A stretch of 38,052 nucleotides of DNA from Chrysochromulina tobinii. Taxonomy: Eukaryota > Haptophyta > Prymnesiales > Chrysochromulinaceae. Shown piece after piece: positions 9,501 to 17,627 of the stretch (the stretch's first letter is position 1; each line of letters begins with the position of its first letter). The position numbers and the translations under genes are program-made. The notes beneath the pieces are model-generated. The model was not told the DNA's origin. It did no database searches and saw nothing but the letters and a program-made list of their open reading frames with translations. The stretch is taken from NCBI GenBank assembly GCA_001275005.1, contig JWZX01003055.1:1-38052 (forward strand). Direction: 5' to 3'.

Positions 9501-9711
9501 GTGAACAGCGCGGCAAAAATTTTGCCACGAAAACAGCCGCGAAATACCAAATGCCCTCTTCTCCGGGCTTTCGGCACCTGGCGCATGCCCATCGTTCCGA
9601 GCGGGTGATCGGTGGCCTATCCCCGGCGGCCGAGCAGCGCGCAAACGCAAATAAATCCGCCCATGAACAAAGCCGAAAGCGGTACAAAGCAACGCCCGAT
9701 CGGGGTAACAT
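6526..9711 (-). CDS. GT92-type glycosyltransferase with C-terminal dioxygenase-like domain (two exons)
   Basis: I join exon 1 (9711-8755) to exon 2 (8541-6526) across a phase-0 intron, giving VDPYRA followed by VSLFKQHPGQ, about 990 residues from the ATG at 9711. A later ATG at 9423 is also possible because the first 95 residues look uncharacteristic. The N-terminal half has the glycosyltransferase pattern: AFNGSSLDSFICYYLHVG, LYLDDPND, and a DSDE metal-binding motif near 8930. It continues in exon 2 with conserved FYANGKSIV and HYVYHQ segments and a family-typical helical end. After a Gly/Asp-rich linker (about 7420-7600), the C-terminal part (7265-6555) resembles a 2OG-Fe(II) double-stranded beta-helix fold, with HDGALLLTLS, CHVAPV and RPMWL, but the expected HxD appears as ExD. 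It is probably a Golgi or ER enzyme for surface glycans. The second domain is tentative. Confidence 0.7.
8542..8754 (-). other. Intron built of duplicated splice-junction blocks
   Basis: The donor is GCG|GTACAT, with GT at 8754-8753, and the acceptor is CTCATCAG|GTGAGT, ending at 8542. The length is 213 bases and the phase is 0. Removing it restores an uninterrupted glycosyltransferase domain. Inside are three copies of the acceptor block (8542-8570, 8622-8650 and 8719-8747) and a copy of the last 32 bases around the exon 1 boundary (8688-8719, matching 8753-8784). Confidence 0.75.
8542..8784. repeat. Nested direct repeats at an exon-intron boundary
   Basis: A 29-base block occurs at 8542-8570, 8622-8650 and 8719-8747. 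An exact 32-base repeat occurs at 8688-8719 and 8753-8784. A degenerate 24-base block covering the start of exon 2 (about 8518-8541) recurs near 8598-8621 and 8667-8689. The repeats are near-identical, so they are recent or kept uniform. Confidence 0.9.
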
Positions 9712-10022
9712 ATGATTGAGCCCCGGATTCGACGTACGACGATCGTGCTTCGTTCTCGTGTCTCGTCATGGGCATCGTTGGATCGGATCCGGTGTGAGGG
9801 TGTGATCTTCTAATTTGAATACTGCATCACATGCTCATGGCATGGCTCATGGCGCACAGTCTGCACACGCTCGAGGTTCCGTCTTCACAACAAGAGTCTT
9901 CGGCTCGTTTGACCGACACGCACACGCGCGCACGCACGCACGTTCGCCGCGGCCCCGTGCTTCCTCGCCCTGGGCGGCTTCCTGCGTGCAGTTCGAGCGT
10001 GTTGCTCGGGCTGCGCTGCGGC
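9712..10022. other. Spacer with CA/GCAC repeat
   Basis: This 311-base region lies between the start of the glycosyltransferase gene and the end of the CP12-like gene, both leftward. It should hold the promoter of the former. A purine-pyrimidine CA/CG alternation occupies about 9917-9943. No gene is seen. Confidence 0.4.
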
Positions 10023-10697
10023 TCACTTCAAGCCCGCAGTGGACACGACGCGGCCGCCCACGCCGAGCGCTTCTTGGAGGGCAGCGATCGAGACCTGCAG
10101 CTCGGAGCACTTGACCGACGAGCCGTCCTCCTCGAGCATGCATTGGCCAAAGAGCAGCTGCTGCTGCTCGAGCAGCGCTGCCGGATTCGCACAGCCCTCT
10201 GCGCGCACCTGCCGGGTCCAGACCTCGGCAACGCGGCGCTGCTCATCGCCAAATTTGGCCGCCGCGTTCTTCACGCGCACGAGGGCGCGGTCGAGCTTGG
10301 GGTTACTCTTGCTGGCGGCGAAGAAGAGCAGTTTGTCGAGGTCAGACAGGGCGGCGTCGAGCTCCTTGCAGCGCTCCATGCTGCCCTCCTCATCATCATC
10401 GACTACACAACCCTCAAAGAGCATAATCTGCTTGTTAAACAGCTCCTCGGGCTCGGTGGCAGCGATAGGCGTGCGGATAGCCTCCCCGACCCATTCCGCC
10501 GCAGCGGCACCCTGCTCGCTGCCGAACATCTCAGCAGCGCGCACCACGCGCGCCGCCGCCTCCTGAATGTGTTTGGCATCACCGGCAGCGCAGAGGACGA
10601 CAGCAGAAGCCGGGCGGCGAACGACGCTCACGGCGATGCCGAGCTTGGGTGCACTCGAAACGAAGGCAAGGGACAGTGCCACGAGCGGAAGTGCCAT
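10023..10697 (-). CDS. Probable plastid CP12-like protein with two tandem domains
   Basis: The 224-residue product starts at an ATG (10697) with a hydrophobic signal-peptide-like stretch and then an Arg/Ala/Val-rich segment, as in leaders for secondary plastids. Two homologous repeats follow. Each has a block AA..FG.EQ....A..W....., then a Pro-containing linker, then L..Q.LF..C(M/V)..(D/E)(D/E)....C.EL....L. Each repeat thus carries one spaced Cys pair (FEGC/ERC and FGQC/VKC). The pattern is close to CP12-like proteins of algae with red-lineage plastids. CP12 binds GAPDH and phosphoribulokinase under redox control through Cys pairs. The AWD.VEE core of plant CP12 is not conserved, so the assignment is a fold and family guess. 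The plastid leader and the internal duplication are clearer. Confidence 0.5.
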   Translation of the reverse strand: MALPLVALSLAFVSSAPKLGIAVSVVRRPASAVVLCAAGDAKHIQEAAARVVRAAEMFGSEQGAAAAEWVGEAIRTPIAATEPEELFNKQIMLFEGCVVDDDEEGSMERCKELDAALSDLDKLLFFAASKSNPKLDRALVRVKNAAAKFGDEQRRVAEVWTRQVRAEGCANPAALLEQQQLLFGQCMLEEDGSSVKCSELQVSIAALQEALGVGGRVVSTAGLK

Positions 10698-11099
10698 TTC
10701 GGACGGGTGGGACGCCGGCCGGAGCGAAGCAGAGGGGGACTGTCGGAGCCTTGAGGTTGTTGATTACCTCTCTTTCACGAAGCAAGGGAATCTTTTTTTC
10801 CGTCCTGTTGGGTTCTACGAGCGCATTTCTATAGAATTTGTTTTTTATTCTGACGGGAGCGGCCGAGGTCCCGAACTTTGTGCGCCCTGAAGCGCTCGCA
10901 TTCCTCAGAATAAATCCAGGGTTCTTGAGGAAGGTCAAGTCAAGTCTTTACTTCACTTGACTTGACTTGAGGAAGGATTGAATTCTTGATGGAGTTCAGA
11001 AGAGCTATACCGGAGTCTCATTCACCGCGAAGAGGAGAAAATGATCGCTGCGTACAACCGTTACATTTGTTGACGAACCTTCGTCACAAAACGCGTGAA
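10698..11099. promoter_or_regulatory. Divergent promoter region with AT-rich core and TCAAG inverted repeat
   Basis: The CP12-like gene (-) and the COG2426 gene (+) are transcribed away from each other across this 402-base region, so it must contain both promoters. It is the most AT-rich part of this neighbourhood, with T-runs near 10793-10800 and 10842-10847. It also contains the TCAAG foldback at 10924-10976. No canonical TATA box is certain. Confidence 0.5.
10924..10976. repeat. TCAAG foldback with flanking direct repeats
   Basis: An 11-base arm at 10935-10945 pairs perfectly with 10955-10965 across a 9-base loop. The structure extends into a third CTTGA unit to 10970. The 11-base string CTTGAGGAAGG occurs at both 10924-10934 and 10966-10976. 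It could form a hairpin or be a small foldback remnant. Confidence 0.8.
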
Positions 11100-11888
11100 A
11101 TGCTATGCGTCACGACCCTGGTTCTGGTCGCGGCGGCGTCGGTGGCTCCGCGCTCGGTGCCGACGCCGCGCGCACCATCACTGACACCACGTGCCAGGCT
11201 TCCGTTGACGGCGTTGCGCACCGCGAGCACCTACGCGGCGACGCTCTGCTTGCCCGCAATCGCCTCCGCAGCATCCGCCGCCGCCGGTGGAGTTGAGCAC
11301 CTGCACACCGGCCAAAAAGTGGCTCTATTCTTCCGGAAATCTGGCCTGCCGGATTGGGCCGTTCTCATGCTCATTCCTGCGACGCCCGCGGTCGAACTGC
11401 GAGGTGGCGTGCCGGTGGGCAACTGGATGGGCCTCCCACCCGCAACGACCTTTGCCATCTGCGTGATTGGCAATATGCTACCGATCGCGCCGATGATCCT
11501 CGCGCTGCGCTCCAACTTCTTCAAGCGGCTCGCCGCTCCGCTGCTCAAGCGTGCGGAGAAGATAAGCGCCGGACTGCCCACAGGCCAGTCGCGCTGGCTG
11601 ACGCTCGCGCTCTTTATCGGTGTGCCAGCGCCGGGCACGGGAGCCTGGACTGGCGCAATCATCGCCTACCTGCTCGATATGCCCTTCTCCTCAGCGATGA
11701 GCTCCATCTTCTCCGGCGTGGTGCTCGCGGGGCTCATCATGACTATCCTCACCCTTGCCGGCAAGACCGGCGCGCTTATCGCACTCGGGGCGATGCTACT
11801 CGCTGGGACGGGTGCGGTCGTGAAAGCCTTGAACCAGGAGGCCAACTCGCCCGATGAGGAGCCGCCTTCGCCAGGAAGCCAACGGTGA
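11100..11888 (+). CDS. COG2426 / small multidrug export family membrane protein, probably plastid
   Basis: From the ATG at 11100 the product has 262 residues. It opens with a hydrophobic signal-like segment (MLCVTTLVLVAAAS) and a Pro/Arg/Ser/Thr-rich stretch that looks like a plastid transit peptide. The mature part matches the Sm_multidrug_ex (COG2426) family: AVLMLIPATPAVELRGGVPVG, then ICVIGNMLPIAPMIL, an amphipathic loop with KRAEKI, and LFIGVPAPGTGAWTGAI followed by two more membrane helices. The duplicated P-containing helix motifs are the family signature. The transport function is annotated in databases but poorly proven. The reading frame extends upstream to a TTG at 10986 and includes an ATG at 10989. 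I prefer 11100 because the leader begins there. Confidence 0.8.
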   Translation: MLCVTTLVLVAAASVAPRSVPTPRAPSLTPRARLPLTALRTASTYAATLCLPAIASAASAAAGGVEHLHTGQKVALFFRKSGLPDWAVLMLIPATPAVELRGGVPVGNWMGLPPATTFAICVIGNMLPIAPMILALRSNFFKRLAAPLLKRAEKISAGLPTGQSRWLTLALFIGVPAPGTGAWTGAIIAYLLDMPFSSAMSSIFSGVVLAGLIMTILTLAGKTGALIALGAMLLAGTGAVVKALNQEANSPDEEPPSPGSQR

Positions 11889-12600
11889 GCGCGCCGCCCG
11901 ACCGCCTAGCCGCGGTCACGAGTCGCGCACACCTTGTGCCCGGGACCCTGGGAGCTCCAAGTTAGCGATCCGCACGGAGTCGACTCAGTCATACAGTCAA
12001 AGTGCTACCGCATAACCGCGTTATGCCGACACGTCATGGCACACGTTCGTCCTCTGCGTCAGGTCCGACGTCCACCAGGTCGCAGAGGTGAGAACAAGAA
12101 AGAAAGTAATTTATTTCCCGCGTCCGGCACTCGGCAGGGGCCCGGGATATCTCAGTTTGCATGCGGGTACACGAATCGGGTGATCCAACTATGCGGCATG
12201 CCCACACCGGATCCATAAGCACCACGAACATACGATACACGTGTTAACATCTCAGTTGACAGTTCTCACCATCTCTACGGGGTCGTCACCGTCACGCGCC
12301 GCGCCATGTACGCGCCGCGCGCGCCATGATGCCACGTACCGCACACACATGGAGCCCAGGGACACTCGCACACAACTCTGTGTGCAGAATCTCCGGTCGA
12401 GGACTCGTAGCGTTATAGCGATACACATCTGTGATCTCAAAGAGTTGTAGTCCGCCTGCTCATCCAGTAATCTCACGGCTTGGAAGGCGAGATCTCAGGC
12501 TCCGCACCCCCCACGGAGGCAGAGTCCTGATGCCGCGCACACAGCCGCTACACCCCCATGGCACAGAAGAGAGACTTGACACGTGGCGCCGTTTCGTCGA

Positions 12601-12630
12601 GCGACGCGGCGTCGGGCGACGCGGCGTCGG
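12601..12630. repeat. 15-bp tandem repeat, two copies
   Basis: The unit GCGACGCGGCGTCGG is repeated exactly at 12601-12615 and 12616-12630. Confidence 0.9.
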
Positions 12631-12663
12631 GCGCGCTCGCGAGGGCGCGAGGTCTAGGCGATC

Positions 12664-12683
12664 CAAGTCAAGTCAAGTCAAGT
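12664..12683. repeat. (CAAGT)4 microsatellite
   Basis: There are four perfect CAAGT units just downstream of the PP2A B55 stop codon. The same pentamer forms the foldback at 10935-10970 and appears near 17767-17784. Confidence 0.9.
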
Positions 12684-12731
12684 AGAACGCTGAACGGAGA
12701 GGGGGGAAGTGAAGAGCGATGGGTCGCACAC

Positions 12732-14506
12732 TCATTGGCCTGTGAAGAGGTACAGACTATTGCGTGCACCGATGGCAACGAGGTTGCGCTGCGGATGGTG
12801 CGAGTGGTGCAGAATCTTCTTGCTGAAGGTTCGGCTGCTGTCCCTTCGTGTTAGGCCGAGCCTGCCATTGAGCGTCGGTTGGCGGCGCGCGGGCGAACTG
12901 CTGCTCACAGACTCGATCGTCGTGCAGCTGTTATCGCTGCCGAGCGTGTCCCATACGAGAAGCTTGCTGTCGTACGTGCCTGAGCACACATGACGATCGT
13001 CGTGCCCCCACGAGCACTCGAACTTGTCGAAGATGCAATCGCTCTCGTACAGCTCGCACAGCTTGGAGCGCAGGTGCTCGTGCACCTTGATCGTGCGGAC
13101 CGGCGACGATGCCATGTGCACGTCCCAGATCTTGAGCGTCATGTAGTCGCGCGCCATGACGTACCGACCGTCGCGCGAGAATTTGACGTCACTCATCGAC
13201 GAGATGACTTCCGAAAAGAAGGTGCGCTCGCTCTCTTTCTGCTGGACTTGCCCGAAGAGGCAGCCCGAGTGCTTACTGACCCGCGCCGACTCGCGAAGGT
13301 CGCACATGCGCACCAGGCCCTTACTGCTGCTGTAGATGAGCTGCGATGAGCATATGGGGTGAAACTCGGCCGAGGTGATCACCTCGGAGAGCTCCTCCAT
13401 GTCGTCGGGCTTGATGTCGACGATGTTGAACGTGGACTCGTTCGTGTGCAAGTTCCAAAGGTTTATCCGCAAGTCGTCCGCGGAGAGGTAAGTCTCGCCG
13501 TCTGGGCTGAAGGAGAGAGAGTTGATGTGGTACGCGTGGCCGTTCGAAAAGGTGCGCTTTAGGCTGGCGGTCGCGATGCACTGTACTGGATGCAGCGACG
13601 GCATCCGCAGCGAGGCGATGAAGGGCGTCATCACAGGCTGAGTGAGGCTCGAGGCGGCACCCTCGACGTTCCTCATCGAGACCATCCGCACCCTCTTCTC
13701 GAAGATCTTCCAAAATTTGATCGTCTTGTCTGCGCGCGGAGGCGGCGGCGCGTGTGAGCCGGCCGCAGCTCCCGCACAGCGCTGCAAAAATGGCCCGAAG
13801 GCAGCAGCGGCAGCGGCAGCGGCAGCAGCGGCAGCAGCAGCAGCGGCAGCGGCAGCGGCAGCGGAAGCGGAAGCAGCAGCAGCGGCAGCAGCGGCGGCAG
13901 CGGCGGCGGCGGCGGCAATGGCAGCGGCAGCGGCGGCAACGGGAGCGGCAGCAGCGACTTCGCGGTCGAGTGCGCTGGACGCAACGGCGGCGATGCGCAC
14001 CGTTCGTCGAGAGCAAAAAGAGCGGGCCAGCCCTGCCGTGCCGCCATCGGATCCTGTTGATCTTCTCCTCGATCTCGAGCGACTTCAGATAGTCGAACTC
14101 GGGCTCGTGCGATTGAAACTCGCAATAGAAGCGGTACTCGATGTCCTGGCGCGGCGCGATGTCCATTCTTTCACTCTCGGCTCGATCCCTCTGCTGCGCT
14201 CGGTGCTGCACCTCCGAAGACTCAAATATGACGACGCGCCCACCGCGGTCGCCGGTCGCAAGGTAATCGCCCGTGCCATCGAACTGCACAGCGCTGATCA
14301 AGTCCTCTGCAGCCAGCGCGAGCAGACAGAGCTCAGCGGCCTGAGAAGGTGGGTGCCCGCGAAGGGCGGCGCGTGCTGCCGCCAGCGCAGACGAGGCAGC
14401 ATGTGCGTGCTGGCTGCAGCTACGCGGCGAGCGCACCATCCGCAGGCTCCTCTGGGGAGTCACGGTCCCCAAAAACCTGACGGAAAGTCCAGCTTGCGGA
14501 GGCCAT
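12732..14506 (-). CDS. PP2A regulatory subunit B, B55/PR55 family (three exons)
   Basis: I reconstruct exon 1 (14506-14437), exon 2 (14306-14001) and exon 3 (13729-12732), 1374 bases and 457 residues, close to the usual B55 length of about 450. Exon 1 starts [14 protein letters not shown], the N-terminal strand of the propeller. Exon 2 gives [20 protein letters not shown] and the [19 protein letters not shown] hallmark. Exon 3 gives [56 protein letters not shown] and CSGTYDS. Both introns are phase 1 and both use G|GTGCGC donors. The WD40 propeller selects substrates for the PP2A AC core, with roles in mitotic exit, and B-type subunits are also known in flagellar axonemes. A Ser/Arg-rich insert lies in the last blade (about 12826-12900). 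The gene is divergent from the AP2 gene. Confidence 0.9.
13730..14000 (-). other. PP2A B55 intron 2 filled with a (GCAGCG)n-type repeat
   Basis: This 271-base phase-1 intron runs from AACG|GTGCGC (GT at 14000-13999) to GCGCGCAG|ACAAG (AG at 13731-13730). It is flanked by LLSTN and DKTIKFW, which are adjacent in B55 proteins. More than half of it is a trinucleotide/hexanucleotide repeat. Confidence 0.85.
13796..13958. repeat. Compound GCA/GCG trinucleotide repeat in the intron
   Basis: Alternating GCA and GCG units with a few GGA interruptions lie wholly inside the second B55 intron. Open frames seen here on either strand (poly-Ala, poly-Gln/Arg, poly-Leu/Pro) result from the repeat and are not genes. 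Confidence 0.9.
14307..14436 (-). other. PP2A B55 intron 1
   Basis: This 130-base phase-1 intron has donor GATG|GTGCGC (GT at 14436-14435) and acceptor GGCTGCAG|AGGAC (AG at 14308-14307). Removing it joins EEPAD to EDLISAVQF, matching the B55 N-terminus. The unspliced frame meets a stop shortly after the donor. Confidence 0.85.
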
Positions 14507-14824
14507 CGACGCAGCGTCCCAACCGCCACCTGCCAGTCAAAAAATGAGCACGAGCAGTGGTCAGGCGATCAGGCAGCCGTCGGGAGCCTTGCGAGCGATG
14601 AACTGGCGCACCCGACAGCTCCAACAGCCCACAGCCGCCGGGCAAGTCGGCGCAAGGGGCCCGGGAGAGAACAAATGCGCCGACGATTAACCTTGGCTGT
14701 GAACGCAGGTGAGAATGGTTCCAATTCCTCCTCAGAGTGTCTCCTCCCTTCCTTTTGGTTTTGTGAATCCGACACCCAAGGCCCCCGCCATTTATGTGCT
14801 TGCGTTCACACATGCACTGAAATT
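14507..14824. promoter_or_regulatory. Divergent promoter region of the B55 and AP2 genes
   Basis: About 318 bases lie between two outward-facing start codons. If the AP2 gene starts at the upstream ATG (14675), the region shrinks to 168 bases. A canonical-looking AG|GTGAGA at about 14708 followed by CTCCTCAG at about 14730 could be a small 5' intron, but nothing confirms it. Confidence 0.4.
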
Positions 14825-15586
14825 ATGGCGTATGTGAAAATGTTCCGCCCCGGCTGCTGCTGCTGCCTGCTAATGCTCGCGCCGCCTCCGACGGCGCACG
14901 TGCCAGCGGACGGCACGCCAGACAAGCCTCACGAAAATGATCCCTCGCATGCCGCGCTCGGTGAGCTCGGCCGCATTGGACGCAGGGATGCGGTGCGCTC
15001 CCTGCGTCAGTTCTACAACGACGAGTCTGTGCGCCGCGCAGCCTACGCGGCCTTCTCTACGGCAGCAGCCGAGGCTGGCGGCACGTCCGAGTTTGGCTGG
15101 CTCGGGCGCGAGGCTTTGATCGCCAAGTATGGGAACGAGATGGCTGCCAAAATGCTGGCCGATGCGAGGCAAGTGCGGCGGGAGAAGTACGGCGAAGAGG
15201 GCGTTCGCGTAATCGCGCGCCGGGCGCAGGTGGCATCCGCGGCCAACGAGCCCTACGGCGCCGCCGGGCTTTCTCGCAAGGCCGGCACGGCGGCAGCGCT
15301 GAAGCGAGGGGCACGGGTCGGCTACGCTGGCGTTCGATGGCAAAAGAAGAAGCGAGTGGCAAGCCGCGACGGCCCACTAGACGCGGAGGCCGAGGGTTTC
15401 TGGCGCTGCGCCTTTTCGCATCGCGGCACACGCTACTCAGTGGGAAGTTATGCCACCGAGGAGGCAGCGGCGCGCGCCCACGATGCCTTCGTACTCCGCC
15501 ACGGATTGGATCGCGAGCTCCACTTTCCGAACGAGCGGATGAACCCGAATGCGTTGCCAAGTAGTAATACTGAACGCGCATCATGA
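14825..15586 (+). CDS. AP2/ERF-domain protein with hydrophobic N-terminus
   Basis: From the ATG at 14825 the product has 253 residues. The C-terminal domain (residues about 167-237) is a single AP2/ERF fold: YAGVRWQ, then FWRCAFSHRGTRYSVGSYATEEAAARAHD, then LHFPNE, matching the three-strand sheet plus helix that binds GC-rich DNA. A basic segment (GRRDAVRSLRQ, RQVRREKYG, WQKKKR) precedes it and could target the nucleus. The first 35 residues contain CCCCLLMLAPPPTAHV, which looks like a signal peptide or membrane anchor and is unexpected for a transcription factor. Two further ATGs, 14675 upstream and 14840 downstream, are in frame. A plastid or organelle destination, or a wrong N-terminus, are both possible. 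Confidence 0.7.
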   Translation: MAYVKMFRPGCCCCLLMLAPPPTAHVPADGTPDKPHENDPSHAALGELGRIGRRDAVRSLRQFYNDESVRRAAYAAFSTAAAEAGGTSEFGWLGREALIAKYGNEMAAKMLADARQVRREKYGEEGVRVIARRAQVASAANEPYGAAGLSRKAGTAAALKRGARVGYAGVRWQKKKRVASRDGPLDAEAEGFWRCAFSHRGTRYSVGSYATEEAAARAHDAFVLRHGLDRELHFPNERMNPNALPSSNTERAS

Positions 15587-16043
15587 GATGGGCCTCAAGG
15601 GCGCAGCGCCATAGCAGCAGTAGATAGGTGTTCTCATTCGTGCACTGTTCACAACGCGAACACACTTACGTTCACGTTTAAACGCTACCGACTTGCGAAA
15701 CACCGGATTCCGGATCCGGATGGCGGTATACATCGGATCTTACATGTGTTAGGACGATGCTCTACACAACCTACATGTTTAGAATCGGCGCGGCCGAATC
15801 GCGACGGTTTTACTTACTTACTTACGACGGCGCGCGATATTAATTACGAATGGACAGAATACGAAGGCGCCGGCCATGACGAGCGGAAGTTCAGACTCGA
15901 CAACGTGCCACCCCCTCGACCCTGTGGGCCGCTCGAGACGCACGACGGGGGGTTCCTTGAGTCCGGTCCGTGGTTCAGTGCCTCTGTCGGTCCAGAGCAT
16001 TTTCCGACGACCCGCAGGCGAACAGCGAGTCTGATTGCGGAGC
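15587..16043. other. Convergent spacer without recognised gene
   Basis: These 457 bases lie between the AP2 gene end and the MFS gene end. Composition is mixed, with AT-rich patches near 15670-15850 and a short TTAC tandem near 15812-15825. Overlapping short ORFs extend out of the MFS gene and look like antisense shadows. Confidence 0.4.
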
Positions 16044-17627
16044 TCATTCCGCCGCGCTCTCCGCCATCGGCACTGATACCGGCGTCAGCTCCACCCCGAC
16101 GTACGCTCGATTCTTCATGGCCTTTCTTGGTCGGACGGCAGACACGATGGCGATGACCGCGAGGTGAGCCAGCAGTAAGGAGGCCATGAGCGTGCACGCC
16201 CAAGGGAACCCCATTCGCCCTGACGCGGAGGAGCCGATTAGAGGTCCGATCATCTGCCCCAAAGCAAAGGAGGACATGATGAGCGGCGCGATGGTGACGG
16301 AGGCCTCCTCCGCATGCCTCCTGCACGAGAGCATCATATCATCCATCAACGGCGTCTGCGACATCGCCTCTCCCACTCCAAAGAGTATCAGGGCCAGGAC
16401 CATCTGCGGCATGCCCATTTGCTCCTGCTGCAGCAGCGGCGAGGGGCCGACCAGCAAGAAGCCGATGAGCTGAAAGATCAGGCCGATGACGATGACGACG
16501 CGCGGGCCTATCCGCTCGCGCTTTGCCAGGAGACCGATCACCGGGCATGACAACGTGTAGGCGACAATCGTCACCGAGAAGAGTGCTCCTATGGCATCAG
16601 GGGTTCTGGCAAGCCCGAGGTTCGATGCATGCTCCCCAAGCGTTGGCTCAAGGAAGGCATAGTCCGAGTTGGCGAGCGTCGCTGCGACCGCCATGACGAT
16701 CACCTGTGGGTTCACCAGAAGGCTGCGCATAGCGACGGGTTCGACTCGCTCTTGGTCCCTGCTGACGCGGTGGGCGTCGTTCGGCATGGAACGGTAGAAG
16801 ATCAACGCTGCGGGAGCGATGAGGGCACCCACGCAAACAAATGGCATCGGGAAGCCGCCTGCCATGAAGAGGATGCCACCAAGCGGCGGTCCGATCATGT
16901 ACCCCAAGCCGGTCGAAATCTCGCAGATGCCGAGATAGAAGGTGACATTCTCCGCATCGAGCTCCGCGATGATCGCATACATGGCCGTCTCCTCCAACGC
17001 CGCACCAACGCCCTGAGCTATTCGTATCGAGAGGCACCACACCGCAAAAGGCCAGCCCTCAGGCACAAAAGTGGCCGCAGCAAAGAGTATTGTTGAAATA
17101 GAGACGATGCCAAGCCCGCACAGATACACCCAGACCTTGCCGCGCTGCTGCATCAGTATGCCCGCAACAGGCGAGACCACAAACATGACGCCAGCAAAGA
17201 TTGAAAATACGACGCCGACCATGTCATCGCCCATGCCCTTCGCTGCTGCCTGCTCTGGGAAGAAGGATGCAAGCACCGAGTAGACTGCGTGGCAGCACAA
17301 GTTCGCTATGTTTGAGCACACAAGCACGAGCAGTCTCTTGTTATTTATCGAGACCATGCGCACCGCCGAGCGCATCTTGCTCGATGTGCGCTGGACCTCG
17401 TTCTCGCTGTCCTTGCTGAGGCGTTGGGCCCTGCTGGTACCGCACGTATCGGTGCTTGAGCTTGCAGCTCGCTCTGATCCATGCAGTAAGGATGCACCAG
17501 ATCGCGGTGAGGTCAACAGTGGAGGACTTCCGTTTCCGTTGCCATCCGACAAGCTTCCTCGGCGCTCTCTTGGCGTTGAACGCCCAAGTGGGGTCACGGC
17601 GTCGTCGTCATGACTCTTCGTCGACAT
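16044..17627 (-). CDS. Major facilitator transporter, SLC18 (vesicular amine transporter)-like
   Basis: The first ATG in frame is at 17627, giving 527 residues. The first 85 or so are Ser/Arg-rich and cytosolic. About twelve hydrophobic helices follow. Helix 1 begins after NNKRLLVLVCSNIANLCCHAVYSV, and the loop after helix 2 has QQRGKVWVYLCG in place of the classic MFS motif A. IAQGVGAALEETAMYAIIAE and GYMIGPPLGGILFM correspond to the conserved helix 4 and 5 region of DHA1/SLC18 proteins, and GPLIGSSASGRMGFPWA to their C-terminal half repeat. Family members exchange protons for amines or polyamines. The substrate here is unknown. The gene shares a 214-base promoter region with the vanin-amine oxidase gene, which raises the idea of a common amine pathway (inference only). 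Confidence 0.8.
   Translation of the reverse strand: MSTKSHDDDAVTPLGRSTPRERRGSLSDGNGNGSPPLLTSPRSGASLLHGSERAASSSTDTCGTSRAQRLSKDSENEVQRTSSKMRSAVRMVSINNKRLLVLVCSNIANLCCHAVYSVLASFFPEQAAAKGMGDDMVGVVFSIFAGVMFVVSPVAGILMQQRGKVWVYLCGLGIVSISTILFAAATFVPEGWPFAVWCLSIRIAQGVGAALEETAMYAIIAELDAENVTFYLGICEISTGLGYMIGPPLGGILFMAGGFPMPFVCVGALIAPAALIFYRSMPNDAHRVSRDQERVEPVAMRSLLVNPQVIVMAVAATLANSDYAFLEPTLGEHASNLGLARTPDAIGALFSVTIVAYTLSCPVIGLLAKRERIGPRVVIVIGLIFQLIGFLLVGPSPLLQQEQMGMPQMVLALILFGVGEAMSQTPLMDDMMLSCRRHAEEASVTIAPLIMSSFALGQMIGPLIGSSASGRMGFPWACTLMASLLLAHLAVIAIVSAVRPRKAMKNRAYVGVELTPVSVPMAESAAE

Larger units (their letters stand above)
11889..12731. other. Convergent spacer with short tandem repeats
   Basis: These 843 bases separate two genes that end toward each other. 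I found no convincing reading frame, because the ORFs here are short with random-looking composition. It holds a perfect 15-base tandem duplication at 12601-12630 and four CAAGT units at 12664-12683. Some imperfect GCGC palindromes occur near 12295-12330. No RNA gene was recognised. Confidence 0.5.

Noticed and set aside
6526-9711. Two separate minus-strand genes (6526-8568 and 8638-9711)
   Set aside because: The conserved glycosyltransferase domain runs across both, and removing the 213-bp intron joins them in phase. The 8568 start is a TTG inside the intron.
9209-9715. Plus-strand ORFs over the glycosyltransferase 5' end and over 6548-8295
   Set aside because: They are antisense shadows without domains, while the minus strand carries the conserved glycosyltransferase motifs.
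13321-14529. A separate 402-residue minus-strand protein overlapping the B55 gene
   Set aside because: It is the unspliced reading of B55 exon 2 running through the repeat intron. Its N-terminal part is intron 1 and its C-terminal part is out of frame with the propeller.
13642-14547. Poly-Ala and Gln/Arg-rich + strand ORFs at the GCA/GCG repeat
   Set aside because: The repeat keeps every frame open. The conserved B55 protein is on the other strand.
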